Positions 11,003-20,673 of a stretch of DNA of 64,000 nt are shown here, one piece after another. The notes beneath the pieces are model-generated. The model was not told the origin of the DNA. It saw only the letters and a program-made list of their open reading frames with translations, and did no database searches. Made by a program: the position numbers and the translations under genes. Source of the DNA: Fulvivirga sp. M361 (lineage in GTDB: Bacteria > Bacteroidota > Bacteroidia > Cytophagales > Cyclobacteriaceae); NCBI RefSeq assembly GCF_007097395.1, contig NZ_VKDC01000004.1:248001-312000 (forward strand). Direction: 5' to 3'. Position 1 is the stretch's first letter, and each line of letters starts with the position of its first letter.

Positions 11003-13573
11003 ATGATACGAACCGGCTTACTATCGCTTGCAGGCGTATTAATCATTTCATTTGCCGCCGCCCAGGATTATTTTCTAAAAGATAAAGGCCCTTTTAACAA
11101 GGCCATTCCAAGTCCCGAAGAGTTCCTTGGCTATCCTGTTGGCGACCGGCATACCAGACATGACCGGATAGTCGCCTATTTTGAAAAACTGGCTGACCTT
11201 TCAGATAGGGCCACCATTACCTACTATGGAAAAACCCATGAGCTACGGCCCCTGGTAATGCTTAATGTAACGGCCCCTGAAAATCACTCGAATATGGAAG
11301 ATATCCGAAAACAGCACCTGGAAGTAGTAGATCCGGATAAAACGGTCAGTGATTTTTCAGGCTTACCCATTTTTATAAACCTGGGATATAATGTCCATGG
11401 TAATGAGCCTTCCAGCGCAGAAGCTGCTTTGTTAACCGCCTATACGCTGGTGGCTTCTCAGCAGGAAAGCATCACCAGTTACCTCCGTGAAGCCGTTATT
11501 TTCATAGACCCTACCATTAATCCGGACGGAAGAGACCGTCATACACAATGGGCCAACACCTACCGTGCAAATGTACTCTCAGGTGATCCTATGGAAGCAG
11601 AGCACAACGAAGCTTGGCCCAGGGGACGAACCAACCATTATTGGTTTGATCTGAACCGTGATTGGCTGCTGGCTATCCACCCTGAAAGCCGGGGTAAACT
11701 GAACTGGTACCACCAATGGTATCCCAACGTTGTAACTGACTTTCATGAAATGGGAACACAAAGCACCTACTTCTTTGAGCCAATGAAGGCCAATGCCTCT
11801 TCAAACCCTATCATGCCAAAGGAAAATTACACTACACTGAATGGTACATTTGCAAAATACTTCAAATCAGACCTGGATAAGATCGGGTCGCTGTATTTTA
11901 CCAAAGAAGTTTTTGACGGGACCTATCCGGGCTACGGTTCTTCTTATCCTGACCTCCAGGGAGGCCTTGCGCTCTTATTTGAACAAGCCAGTTCCAGGGG
12001 TCACCTCCAGGAAACTCCTATGGGCGAGATTACCTTTCCATTTACCATTCGCAACCAGTACACATCCAGTTTTGCTACCATCCGGGCCGCCGTAGAAAAC
12101 AAAGAGCTGCTGTATAGCTATCAACAGGATTTCTTCACATCAGCCATGAGTTTATCAGCCAAAAGTCAGGTAAAGGGTTATGTCTTTGGCGATATAGCGG
12201 ATAAAAACAGGACAAAGGCCTTTATCGACAAGCTTCTTATTCATAAAATTAAAGTATATGAACTCAGTCAAGAGGTAACAAAAAAAGGGATCCCCTACCG
12301 CCCGGGCTCTGCCTACGTGGTCCCAACCCATCAGGAACAATACCGGATGGTACAAACCATGTTTGAAACGTACAATAAATACGTTGACAGTGTATTCTAT
12401 GATGCTTCTGCCTGGTCAGTGGCTAATTTTTACAATATGCCTTACAGTAGCTACACCGGTAGCATCTCAAGAGGCAAAGAAATTACTGCCGAAAATAATC
12501 GGGTAAATACGGTCACATTCCCGTCATCCGACTATGCTTACCTGATACCCTACAATGACTACAACGCGGTTCCGGTACTCTATCAACTACTAAAAGAGGA
12601 AGTACGTGTCACAGCAGCTTTTAAACCCTTTAGCTTAGATGGCAAGCAATATGGTTATGGTACTTTGATGGTGCCTGTCTTTAAGCAAAAGGTTTCTAAA
12701 GACAGGCTTTATGATATTTTAAAAGAAGCCGGTGAGCAATGGAAGGTAGATGTGATACCTGTGGCTACGGGCTTTTCCACCAGCGGAATTGACCTTGGAA
12801 GCCGCTATTTCCTGCCTGTACAAAAACCAAAGGTACTGTTATGGGTGGGAGAAGGCACTTCTTCCTATGAGGCCGGAGAGGTCTGGCACTTACTGGATAC
12901 GCGAATGCATATGCCCGTGACCAAAGCACGGATACATCAGTTCAGGCAGGTGAACCTTGATAAATATAATACCATGGTGATGATATCCGGCAGTTACAAC
13001 AGGCTGGATTCTTTAAAAAGACAAAATATCAAAGACTGGGTAGCTGCAGGCAATACACTCATCACGATAAGGAACGCCTCGAAGTGGGCTATTGAAAAGG
13101 GCTTAGTTCAGGAGAAGCTCATCGAAGATGAAAGTAATGACGACAAGAAAAATGGTAAGGACAAAAGACCGGTCAGACTCCCTTATGTAGATGCACCTGA
13201 AAACCTGGGTAAAAAGCGCGTGGGAGGTGCCATCTTTGAGGTAAACCTGGACCTTACTCATCCGATCGGATTCGGGTTTACAAGACAAAAACTGCCTGTT
13301 TACCGTAATAGCGAGGTATGGCTCCGGCCTAGTGAAAACCCTTACGCCACAGTAGCCAAGTACACCCGTAACCCACATATGGATGGGTTTATTACTGAAA
13401 ATAATCTGAATAACTTTTTAAAGCCTTCGGCTTCACTCATTGTAAGTTCGCTGGGAAAAGGTCGCGTAGTACTTTTTGCTGATAATCCAAATTTCCGAGG
13501 TTCATGGTACGGAACTAACCGATTATTCCTGAACGCTCTGTTTTTTGGAAATCATATTAAGGTGCCTGAGTAA
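11003..13573 (+). CDS. M14 family zinc carboxypeptidase, secreted
   Basis: The 856-residue product (from the ATG at 11003, MIRTGLLSL) has a signal peptide ending near FAAAQ. The N-terminal part is an M14 peptidase: VHGNEPSSAEA supplies the zinc ligands His and Glu, PTINPDGRDRH and WFDLNRDW match substrate-binding segments, TDFHEMG holds the third zinc ligand His, and LFEQASSRG the general base Glu. The C-terminal half contains a glutamine-amidotransferase-like Rossmann region (VLLWVGEGTSSYEAGEVWHLLD), as in other large Bacteroidota M14 proteins. The upstream in-frame ATG at 10925 would add 26 residues before the signal peptide and is unlikely. It is a single gene transcribed away from the met operon leader. 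Likely periplasmic; substrate unknown. Confidence 0.9.
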   Translation: MIRTGLLSLAGVLIISFAAAQDYFLKDKGPFNKAIPSPEEFLGYPVGDRHTRHDRIVAYFEKLADLSDRATITYYGKTHELRPLVMLNVTAPENHSNMEDIRKQHLEVVDPDKTVSDFSGLPIFINLGYNVHGNEPSSAEAALLTAYTLVASQQESITSYLREAVIFIDPTINPDGRDRHTQWANTYRANVLSGDPMEAEHNEAWPRGRTNHYWFDLNRDWLLAIHPESRGKLNWYHQWYPNVVTDFHEMGTQSTYFFEPMKANASSNPIMPKENYTTLNGTFAKYFKSDLDKIGSLYFTKEVFDGTYPGYGSSYPDLQGGLALLFEQASSRGHLQETPMGEITFPFTIRNQYTSSFATIRAAVENKELLYSYQQDFFTSAMSLSAKSQVKGYVFGDIADKNRTKAFIDKLLIHKIKVYELSQEVTKKGIPYRPGSAYVVPTHQEQYRMVQTMFETYNKYVDSVFYDASAWSVANFYNMPYSSYTGSISRGKEITAENNRVNTVTFPSSDYAYLIPYNDYNAVPVLYQLLKEEVRVTAAFKPFSLDGKQYGYGTLMVPVFKQKVSKDRLYDILKEAGEQWKVDVIPVATGFSTSGIDLGSRYFLPVQKPKVLLWVGEGTSSYEAGEVWHLLDTRMHMPVTKARIHQFRQVNLDKYNTMVMISGSYNRLDSLKRQNIKDWVAAGNTLITIRNASKWAIEKGLVQEKLIEDESNDDKKNGKDKRPVRLPYVDAPENLGKKRVGGAIFEVNLDLTHPIGFGFTRQKLPVYRNSEVWLRPSENPYATVAKYTRNPHMDGFITENNLNNFLKPSASLIVSSLGKGRVVLFADNPNFRGSWYGTNRLFLNALFFGNHIKVPE

Positions 13574-13887
13574 GAAGAGTTGAGTGCAAAGAGCATGGAG
13601 CATAGCGTTGTGATAGGCTGGCACTAAGTGCTGGATGCTTGTAACTGAACTTATGGGTAAATAGGTTTGACAGGGGATTCTTGCAACTTCATAGCATGCA
13701 TTCAGGCAACGCCGTAACTCGATCATTATGGTGTAGAGAACAGAGAGATGTTGGATTAAAGGGAAATGACAGCCAGACCAGAACCCTCAAAATTCTGAAT
13801 TGAACACTCGTTTGGAGTTTTTCTGATTACAACACGCTATGAGAAGACCACTTCTTCTTCCTGTGTCGTCAGTGATGCAAAAAGTAG
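13574..13887. other. Intergenic region, nothing recognised
   Basis: The 314 bases between the M14 peptidase and the convergent lipoprotein gene hold no convincing ORF, hairpin with T-tract or copy of the dispersed repeat found elsewhere in the window. Confidence 0.6.
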
Positions 13888-14463
13888 TTAGTATTTAATC
13901 GTGCCTGTGATCTCAAACTTTACCGTATCCTGAAGGATCATCTTTTGAGTTCCTTTGATCTTGTAGCTTTTTAACAGCACCTGATCATGAATGTCTTCAA
14001 AGAATAAGGTTACGATTTTTTGGCTGCTGTTGAGTGGATTTTTTTCTTCCCACATTGCCTCAAACTTTCTTAATTCCCCTACCCGCTCCAGGTAATAGAG
14101 TTTGAAAAATTTCACTTCAGCATCCACCTTGTCAGTACTCGTCGTCCGAACAGTGAGATTACTGTTTGGATCATCAGTGATCTCAGATACGTATATACCG
14201 TCAAGTGTTGGGTTACTGATATCCGCCTTTTTAAGAATATTCAATTCATCCTGCCATTGAACACTATCCGGTGTAAATGTAACCACAGCGGAATCCGCAC
14301 CTATATACGCTTTTTTCTCTAAGGCCGCGTTGTTTGTATACAACGCGACCTGTTGTGCAGATATAAGACTATCTACTTTGTAATACCGTGATGTGGTATT
14401 ACTGTTTGACACTTCCTGACACGACCATAGGCCGAGTAGAACAACCCATATACTCAACCTCAT
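13888..14463 (-). CDS. Hypothetical lipoprotein downstream of gpmI
   Basis: The 191-residue product has a short lipoprotein signal (LLGLWSC, lipidated Cys near residue 15). The mature part is predicted soluble with alternating beta strands and no motif I recognise. Its ATG overlaps the gpmI stop by 4 bases (ATGA), so it is translationally coupled to gpmI, although a functional link with glycolysis is not evident. Confidence 0.75.
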   Translation of the reverse strand: MRLSIWVVLLGLWSCQEVSNSNTTSRYYKVDSLISAQQVALYTNNAALEKKAYIGADSAVVTFTPDSVQWQDELNILKKADISNPTLDGIYVSEITDDPNSNLTVRTTSTDKVDAEVKFFKLYYLERVGELRKFEAMWEEKNPLNSSQKIVTLFFEDIHDQVLLKSYKIKGTQKMILQDTVKFEITGTIKY

Positions 14464-15983
14464 TGGGTCAATATATCTCCGTTCATATCAGCAGGTATCT
14501 CTACTTTCATGAAATCTAAAATAGTGGGTGCCAGATCGCCAAGTTTACCATCTTTAACAGGGCCGTTAAACGCATTATCAACGAAAATACATGGTACCAG
14601 GTTAGTAGTATGGGCTGTGTTAGCGCTACCATCCGCATTGATCATGATATCAGAATTGCCGTGGTCAGCGATTATGATGGTCAAATAGTCATTCCTTAAC
14701 GCTGCTTCACAAACCATCTTCGCACAACCATCCACTGTTTCACATGCTTTTACGGCTGCTTCAAAAACGCCGGTGTGGCCTACCATGTCCGGGTTAGCGA
14801 AGTTCAGGCAAATAAAGTCCGGCCAGCCTGAGTCTATTTCAGGGATGATCTTGTCTCGTATTTCGGCTGCGCTCATTTCAGGCTGAAGATCATACGTAGC
14901 TACTTTAGGTGACGGGCACAATATCCTTTTTTCACCTTTAAACTCGTCCTCACGCCCCCCGGAAAAGAAAAAGGTGACGTGCGGATATTTCTCCGTTTCC
15001 GCTATTCTGATCTGGTTCTTTTGGTTCCTTTCAAGCACCTCACCCAATGTATTGGTCAGGTTGTCTTTTTCGAAAATTACCTTCACACCGGTAAATGCCT
15101 CGTCGTAACGGGCCATGGTAACGTAGTAAAGGTCCAGCTTATGCATGCCATGCTCTGCAAAGTCTTGCTGATTAAGCGCCATGGTGATCTGCCGCCCACG
15201 ATCGGTACGAAAGTTAAAGCAAATGACAATATCACCTTCTTCAATAGTAGCTACAGGAGCATCATTAGCATCCGTAACACTCAATGGCTTAATGAACTCG
15301 TCCGTAACATTATCATCATAGCTCGCCTGAATAGACTTAGACAGATCGGAAGTCTTTTCCCCTTCTCCTTTCACCAAAAGGTCATACGCCAGTTTTACGC
15401 GCTCCCAACGTTTATCGCGATCCATGGCATAATAACGGCCAATCACAGAAGCTATTTTTCCTGTGGTTTGATCGGCGTGGTCCTGCACCTCTTGTATATA
15501 AGCTTTGCCGCCGTTAGGGTCAGTATCCCTTCCATCGGTAAAGGCATGGATAAATACCTTTTCCAGGCCATGATCAGCTGCCACGGTACAAAGTCCCTTT
15601 AAGTGGTTGATATGTGAATGCACACCTCCATCAGACACCAGTCCGATCAAATGCACTTTTTTGTCTTCCGTTTTGGCTTTGACAAACGCTTCCTTAAGCA
15701 CAGCATTTTCATCAATGGTGCGTTCTTCGAAAGCCTTGTTGATCTTTACCAGGTCCTGGTACACTATACGTCCGGCTCCAATGTTCATATGACCTACTTC
15801 CGAATTACCCATCTGACCTTCGGGAAGTCCTACTGCCAAACCTGATGCTTCCAATTTGCTATTGGAATATTTTTCGTAGAGTGAATCTACAAAAGGAGTA
15901 TTCGCTTTTTCTATCGCTGAGACCTCCGGGTTAGTACCTATTCCCCAGCCGTCTAATATCATTAAAAGTACTTTTTTGCTCAT
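14460..15983 (-). CDS. gpmI: 2,3-bisphosphoglycerate-independent phosphoglycerate mutase
   Basis: GpmI interconverts 3- and 2-phosphoglycerate in glycolysis using two Mn ions and a phosphoserine. From the ATG at 15983 (MSKKVLLMILDGWG) the product is 507 residues, the family's usual size. Asp11 and Ser61 in MGNSEVGHMNIGAGR are the metal ligand and phosphorylated serine; FTDGRDTDP, FNFRTDRGRQ, NFANPDMVGHTG and IADHGNSD supply the other ligands. The longer reading frame from 16055 adds 24 residues rich in basic and aromatic residues and is not needed. It is divergent from radA and coupled to a downstream lipoprotein gene. Confidence 0.95.
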   Translation of the reverse strand: MSKKVLLMILDGWGIGTNPEVSAIEKANTPFVDSLYEKYSNSKLEASGLAVGLPEGQMGNSEVGHMNIGAGRIVYQDLVKINKAFEERTIDENAVLKEAFVKAKTEDKKVHLIGLVSDGGVHSHINHLKGLCTVAADHGLEKVFIHAFTDGRDTDPNGGKAYIQEVQDHADQTTGKIASVIGRYYAMDRDKRWERVKLAYDLLVKGEGEKTSDLSKSIQASYDDNVTDEFIKPLSVTDANDAPVATIEEGDIVICFNFRTDRGRQITMALNQQDFAEHGMHKLDLYYVTMARYDEAFTGVKVIFEKDNLTNTLGEVLERNQKNQIRIAETEKYPHVTFFFSGGREDEFKGEKRILCPSPKVATYDLQPEMSAAEIRDKIIPEIDSGWPDFICLNFANPDMVGHTGVFEAAVKACETVDGCAKMVCEAALRNDYLTIIIADHGNSDIMINADGSANTAHTTNLVPCIFVDNAFNGPVKDGKLGDLAPTILDFMKVEIPADMNGDILTQ

Positions 15984-16102
15984 TTTTTTTAGCTGCTTGT
16001 GCGGTGCAAAACACGTGAATTTTAGAGTGGTTTTCAACGTCCTATGGAAAAACATTTTGCCCTTTCGTAAGGCCTTGAGCGGTTTTTATATCTTTGATCC
16101 AT

Positions 16103-17473
16103 ATGGCCAAAAGTAAAACTTCATTTTTCTGTCAGAACTGTGGGTATGAATCTGCCAAATGGCTTGGAAAATGCCCCTCTTGCTCCGAATGGAACACATT
16201 TGTAGAAGAAAAAGTACAACCCGCTTCCAGCAAAAATGAATGGCGCCAGGCCAGTCAGTCCAAAAGTAATCGACCTACACTGGTCACCGAGATCACCACG
16301 GAGAAAACACCGCGGATAACCAGCAAAAATGCTGAGCTGAACCGGGTGCTGGGCGGTGGTATAGTGCCCGGCGCTGTGGTGCTCATCGCTGGTGAGCCTG
16401 GTATCGGGAAATCTACCCTTATGCTTCAAATTGCTATTTCTGTTCAACAGAAGGTGCTGTATGTATCCGGTGAAGAAAGCGAGCAGCAGATCAAAATGCG
16501 CGCTGACCGCATGCGTGAAGCATTATCATCGCAGGAGTGCTATGTACTGTCAGAGACTTCCACAGAAGGGATATTTACGCAAATTGAAACGCTAAAACCC
16601 GACCTGTTGGTCATAGATTCCGTGCAGACCCTTCACTCCGGACAGGTGGATTCGGCGGCCGGAAGTATTTCACAGGTAAAGCAATGTACCTCAGAGATGA
16701 TCAAGTACGCCAAAGAAACTGCTACCCCGGTTTTTTTGGTTGGTCATATCACAAAAGACGGCGCCATAGCAGGACCTAAGGTATTGGAACATATGGTGGA
16801 TACAGTATTGCAGTTTGAAGGAGACCGGCACCTGACCTATCGTATCCTTCGCACTACCAAAAACCGTTTTGGCTCCACTTCGGAACTGGGGATCTATGAG
16901 ATGTTAAGCTCAGGTTTACGCGAAGTATCCAACCCCTCAGAGATCCTTATCTCCCAAAAAGATGCTGACATAAGCGGTGTAGCCATAGGCGCCACGCTGG
17001 AAGGAAACCGCCCGCTACTGATCGAAATACAGGCGCTGGTAAGTAATGCTGCTTACGGCACCCCACAACGTACTTCCACCGGGTTTGACGGCAAAAGATT
17101 AAACATGTTACTGGCTGTATTGGAAAAGCGCTGTGGATTTCGCCTGGGGCTTCAGGATGTTTTCCTGAATATGGCCGGTGGCATTAAAGTAGAAGACCCG
17201 GCCATTGACCTGGCCGTATGTGCAGCCATAGTTTCTTCATTGGAGGAAATAACAGTCTCAGAAAAAGTATGTTTCGCAGCTGAAGTAGGCCTGGGAGGAG
17301 AGTTGCGAACGGTAAACCGGCTGGATGCCCGTATAGCCGAGGCTGAGAAATTAGGGTTTGAAGAAATCTATATTTCCAAGTATGGTATGAAGGCACTAGA
17401 GAATGGTAAGCACACCATTAAGGTCCATGCCTTTTCTAAATTGAACCAGGTGTTTGGAGAGTTATTTGGTTAA
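16103..17473 (+). CDS. radA: DNA repair protein RadA
   Basis: RadA (Sms) is a RecA-like ATPase that drives branch migration in recombination repair. The 456-residue product has an N-terminal zinc finger with cysteines at 10, 13, 24 and 27, a Walker A GEPGIGKST around residues 95-103, a LLVIDSVQT Walker B, the RadA-specific KNRFGS motif, and a C-terminal Lon-protease-like domain (AGGIKVEDPAIDLAV). I start at the ATG at 16103 because the upstream TTG at 16094 adds only three residues. A TATCTTTG box, matching the Bacteroidota -7 element, lies 6 bases before this ATG, so the transcript may have almost no leader. Confidence 0.95.
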   Translation: MAKSKTSFFCQNCGYESAKWLGKCPSCSEWNTFVEEKVQPASSKNEWRQASQSKSNRPTLVTEITTEKTPRITSKNAELNRVLGGGIVPGAVVLIAGEPGIGKSTLMLQIAISVQQKVLYVSGEESEQQIKMRADRMREALSSQECYVLSETSTEGIFTQIETLKPDLLVIDSVQTLHSGQVDSAAGSISQVKQCTSEMIKYAKETATPVFLVGHITKDGAIAGPKVLEHMVDTVLQFEGDRHLTYRILRTTKNRFGSTSELGIYEMLSSGLREVSNPSEILISQKDADISGVAIGATLEGNRPLLIEIQALVSNAAYGTPQRTSTGFDGKRLNMLLAVLEKRCGFRLGLQDVFLNMAGGIKVEDPAIDLAVCAAIVSSLEEITVSEKVCFAAEVGLGGELRTVNRLDARIAEAEKLGFEEIYISKYGMKALENGKHTIKVHAFSKLNQVFGELFG

Positions 17474-17514
17474 TTTACTCGCATTATCGATCCTACCCGT
17501 TTTGATATTTTACT

Positions 17515-18012
17515 ATGAAAAAAGCAACTTTATTTCCATCTATCTGTATAGGGCTGCTCACACTATCTTGCACGAATAAAAACTACGAAAACACTATCCG
17601 GAACATCGTATCGGAGTATTACAGTACCTATCAAGAACGCACCGACTTTGAAAAGTTTCTGAGTTTCTATAGTGAAGAGATTATCCTTGAGGATATCATT
17701 AACGCAGACAAGATAGCAGGCAAAAAAGAGCTATCCAATTTTTTCGGTTGGAATCGGCCTGGCTTCCGTAAACTTGAATCTACTGCTCTTGTCATACATG
17801 AGCAGATCATTGAAGGTAATACAGCAGTCACAAAAGGGCATTTTACGCCATTCACATGGCATGAGGTTGATTTTGAAGCAATGCACTTCACCACACTACT
17901 GACTTTTGACGAAGCAGGAAAAATAATCAAACAGGTGGATTGGATAAACTATCCTTCCAGCCTGGTAGACTATAGTACAAGGAAAAATTCGAATGAATGG
18001 ATTGGGGAATAG
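17515..18012 (+). CDS. SnoaL/NTF2-like lipoprotein
   Basis: A 165-residue product with a lipoprotein signal (LLTLSC). The mature part resembles the NTF2-like/SnoaL fold: an N-terminal helix pair (IRNIVSEYYSTYQERTDFEKFLSFYSEEIILED), a GKKELSNFF helix and a beta sheet (HEQIIEGNTAVTKGHFTPFT, MHFTTLLTFDEAGKIIKQVDWINYP). Such folds occur in polyketide cyclases, ketosteroid isomerases and many uncharacterised proteins, so no reaction can be assigned. It follows radA by 41 bases in the same direction and may be a separate unit. Confidence 0.7.
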   Translation: MKKATLFPSICIGLLTLSCTNKNYENTIRNIVSEYYSTYQERTDFEKFLSFYSEEIILEDIINADKIAGKKELSNFFGWNRPGFRKLESTALVIHEQIIEGNTAVTKGHFTPFTWHEVDFEAMHFTTLLTFDEAGKIIKQVDWINYPSSLVDYSTRKNSNEWIGE

Positions 18013-18192
18013 ATCAATGAATATGTGGCTTTGATACTGACCGAAGAGATCACTCATTCAACACGAATCCGTGCTTGATGTTTATTCAGTAAATTTAAAG
18101 CCAAAGACACAGCTTTAGCTAACCATGCGACCAGACAAGGCCTTGCCCACCCTGCATAGCACATTGCCAGAACGTTATAAGCAATTTATGTT

Positions 18193-18804
18193 ATGAGAAT
18201 TGTGATTTTGTTATATGCAATAGTAATTATAGGCTGTTCACCGAAGCAAAAAGAAAAACAAACATTAGTTAATGCCAATCTATTAGATGCCGTATTCCCT
18301 GAAAGTGCTGAACAGGTAGCAATTAGATTAACCAAACATTTTGATAAAAAATCACTTTACAGAAAATCAAACCAGACCGGTATCGGCGAATTAGATGAAA
18401 TTGGCTTCATAAATCCATTAACTCCTAATATTAATTGGACGCTTTTTCCGACATTACACAATGACTCATTATATGCAATCAGTATCTATTATAATGGTGA
18501 TAATTATTTAAGAGACGCTCAGCTTATATTTAGTAGTTATTTAAACAAGTTTGGACATCCAGAAATAGATACACTCCAGAGGCCAGCAGATTTTTTAGTA
18601 AAGGCCAAATGGACGAATAACGTTTTAATTGAATTCACATATCGCGCGGAGGTAGTTTTATTTGTAAATTATATAGACACACGAATCTTATATAAAGTCA
18701 ATCCTGACGAAACAATGTATAATGAGTATGGTGATAGTTGGGACTTCTCACTATGGGATAATTTTTCAAATAAACCCTTCCAAATGAGATACCTGAATTG
18801 GTAA
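18193..18804 (+). CDS. Hypothetical lipoprotein
   Basis: The 203-residue product begins with a typical lipoprotein signal (LLYAIVIIGCSPK, Cys about residue 15). I recognise no domain. The gene is clearly more AT-rich than radA, which suggests acquisition or weak selection. It stands alone between two other small genes with about 140-180 bases on either side. Confidence 0.65.
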   Translation: MRIVILLYAIVIIGCSPKQKEKQTLVNANLLDAVFPESAEQVAIRLTKHFDKKSLYRKSNQTGIGELDEIGFINPLTPNINWTLFPTLHNDSLYAISIYYNGDNYLRDAQLIFSSYLNKFGHPEIDTLQRPADFLVKAKWTNNVLIEFTYRAEVVLFVNYIDTRILYKVNPDETMYNEYGDSWDFSLWDNFSNKPFQMRYLNW

Positions 18805-18955
18805 AATATAGCTCAATCACGATCGCCAGTTGGGGTTTTCAAACAAATAAAATGACCTACATTTATTAACAGTATTGGAGCCTGAAAGCTCATAGCACGA
18901 AAACCACTACTTTTATATAGGACCGTTATAGGACATTTAAATGTTGGAGGATATA

Positions 18956-19378
18956 ATGAAGACCATAACCTGGAAAATACATCTCAATTCTGACTCAAAC
19001 ACCGTCTTTCACTTACTCACTTCGGCCGAAGGCAGGTCAAAATTCTGGGCTGAAAAAGCGACTGAAAAGGGAAGTATCATTCACTTCTCATTCCCTAATG
19101 GCCTGACCTATGACAGCCGGATATTAAAGACTGTTCCTTCCGAAGCATTCCACCTGGACTATTTTGATAGTCTGGTAAAATTTCAGCTGGAACCTACCGA
19201 AAATGGCGGAACGGACCTTACCTTAATCAATGAAAATGTGAATGAAAACGACTTTCCTGAAGTAAACGCAGGGTGGGTTTCGGTACTAATGAATCTTAAA
19301 GGAGTTGCCGACTTCCAGTGTGATTTGAGAAATCATAATTCGAAAAAGACCTGGGATCAGGGATACGTGAATAATTGA
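18956..19378 (+). CDS. SRPBCC/AHSA1-like protein
   Basis: The 140-residue product (from the ATG at 18956, MKTITWKIHL) has the START/AHSA1-like order: a leading beta strand, the helix SNTVFHLLTSAEGRSKFWAEKA, the FPNGLTYDSRILKTVPSEAFHLDYF strands, and a C-terminal helix NAGWVSVLMNLKGVADF. These helix-grip proteins bind hydrophobic ligands or act as chaperone activators; which applies here is unknown. An ATG 15 bases earlier is possible but adds five atypical residues. Confidence 0.75.
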   Translation: MKTITWKIHLNSDSNTVFHLLTSAEGRSKFWAEKATEKGSIIHFSFPNGLTYDSRILKTVPSEAFHLDYFDSLVKFQLEPTENGGTDLTLINENVNENDFPEVNAGWVSVLMNLKGVADFQCDLRNHNSKKTWDQGYVNN

Positions 19379-19383
19379 ATTTC

Positions 19384-19530
19384 TCCCTCCTCAGCTCCTC
19401 CCTATGGTAGAGGACTCTGAGCCCAAGGTCACCTAACTTAAAAACCCTTAAATTGTCGACACACCAAAAACGTCGAAGCTTATTTCTATAGCCTTACATG
19501 TTACTGATGTTCAGAGCATTTTTTAGGAGA
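19384..19530 (+). repeat. Dispersed structured repeat, copy 1 (divergent)
   Basis: The 335-base gap before the sigma-factor gene starts with a CCTCCTCAG...GAGGACTCTGAG hairpin. A segment similar to the right half of copies at 32.2 and 37.2 kb follows (AAAACGTCGAAGCTTATTTC, then TTACATGTTACTGATGTTCAGAG). The central CTTGCG/GGCCTCCCGGCC part is missing. It directly follows the stop of the AHSA1-like gene. Confidence 0.55.
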
Positions 19531-19713
19531 GAAACGACTGAGAGCATCCACCCGTCCATATCACAATGAGAATAACCCCAATAAACCAGAAGCATTAACA
19601 GTACCTCGATAACTGCCAGGATAAATTTTCTGGTAAATAATTCAAAAAAAATGCAATGAAGTTAAAAAGCATCGTCTTGTATAGATGAAGACCCGTTAGA
19701 AGGCTTTTGATGA

Positions 19714-20247
19714 ATGTCAGAAACAGAGAATAGTATAAAACTTAGTGCATTTTTTGGCAGGGAATATGACCGGCTCAAATCATATGTCCATTCAAAGATC
19801 ACTGATAGTGCCGACAGGGATGCTGAAGACATTATTCAGGATGTTGCTTTGAAGTTACTTTCCGGTGCGGACAACTATTCTCCCATTAATAATGTCGCGG
19901 GGTTCGTTTACCATTCCATAAGAAATAAAATTATTGATACCATTCGAACCACAAAGCAAAAGACCAATATTCAGGATGAAAGTGAATCACGATTGGTCGA
20001 GTTGGCAGAGTTGTTTTATGGCAGATCTGATAATTCATATTCCGAGCAAATGAAGCATGAACTGGTCCGGACAATTTCAAAATTAAAACCGCACTATAAG
20101 CAAATAATCATTGCGGTAGATTTTGAAGGGTTCAGTTATAGAGAATTGTCATTAGAAACCGGGATACCGGAGGGGACATTAATGTCAAGGCGCCACAGGG
20201 CCCTTTCTATTCTGAACAAGCAACTTAAGAAAGATATTAGCACTTAG
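19714..20247 (+). CDS. ECF-type RNA polymerase sigma factor
   Basis: A 177-residue sigma-70 family factor. Region 2 is seen at about residues 15-85 (FFGREYDRLKSYVHSKI, DAEDIIQDVALKLL, NNVAGFVYHSIRNKIID), region 4 at about 120-170 (LKPHYKQIIIAVDFEGFSYRELSLETGIPEGTLMSRRHRAL), with GTLMSRRHRA as the recognition helix. No FecR-type anti-sigma gene follows; instead a small membrane protein starts 11 bases downstream and an HMA-like protein after that. This three-gene operon suggests the membrane protein controls the sigma factor, which is inference. Confidence 0.88.
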   Translation: MSETENSIKLSAFFGREYDRLKSYVHSKITDSADRDAEDIIQDVALKLLSGADNYSPINNVAGFVYHSIRNKIIDTIRTTKQKTNIQDESESRLVELAELFYGRSDNSYSEQMKHELVRTISKLKPHYKQIIIAVDFEGFSYRELSLETGIPEGTLMSRRHRALSILNKQLKKDIST

Positions 20248-20258
20248 AATTAAAGAAA

Positions 20259-20657
20259 ATGACAAATTATTTTAAACACAAAATGAGAACCAAGAGGCCG
20301 GCAACCATTGCGGCGTGGGTGGTATTGGGAATTACGGCGGCCGCAGGGTTTGCCGTATTGTTCGGGTTTGTTATCATGTGGTTATGGAACGCCCTGATGC
20401 CCGATATTTTTGGACTGGTAGAAATTGACTACTGGCAGGCAGTCGGGCTGCTCATTCTATTCAAAATTCTATTCAGCGGTTTTGGCGGAGGTTCAGGTAA
20501 AAAACGTTCTTCTAAGAAGAAATATAAATGCAGTGATGAGCGCACTAAAAGCGATTTTTCAAAATGGGAGCTCTATGACAAATTCTGGGAAGAAGAAGGA
20601 AATGAAGCCTATAAAGCATATATAAAACGTACAAGTGGAGTTAATAGCGAAGAATAA
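20259..20657 (+). CDS. Small membrane protein in sigma-factor operon
   Basis: A 132-residue protein with two hydrophobic segments (about residues 18-43 and 58-72), a glycine-rich turn, and a highly basic then acidic charged tail (KKRSSKKKYK, KWELYDKFWEEEGNEAYKAYI). It sits between an ECF sigma gene and an HMA-like gene with 11- and 16-base gaps, so it is cotranscribed. A role as membrane regulator of the sigma factor is plausible from context only; no zinc-binding anti-sigma motif is visible. Confidence 0.65.
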   Translation: MTNYFKHKMRTKRPATIAAWVVLGITAAAGFAVLFGFVIMWLWNALMPDIFGLVEIDYWQAVGLLILFKILFSGFGGGSGKKRSSKKKYKCSDERTKSDFSKWELYDKFWEEEGNEAYKAYIKRTSGVNSEE

Positions 20658-20673
20658 CGTTTCAATTGAAAAC

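Noticed and set aside
14979-15602. 207-codon open frame on the plus strand
   Set aside because: It lies entirely antisense to gpmI, whose motifs are intact, and its translation has no recognisable features.
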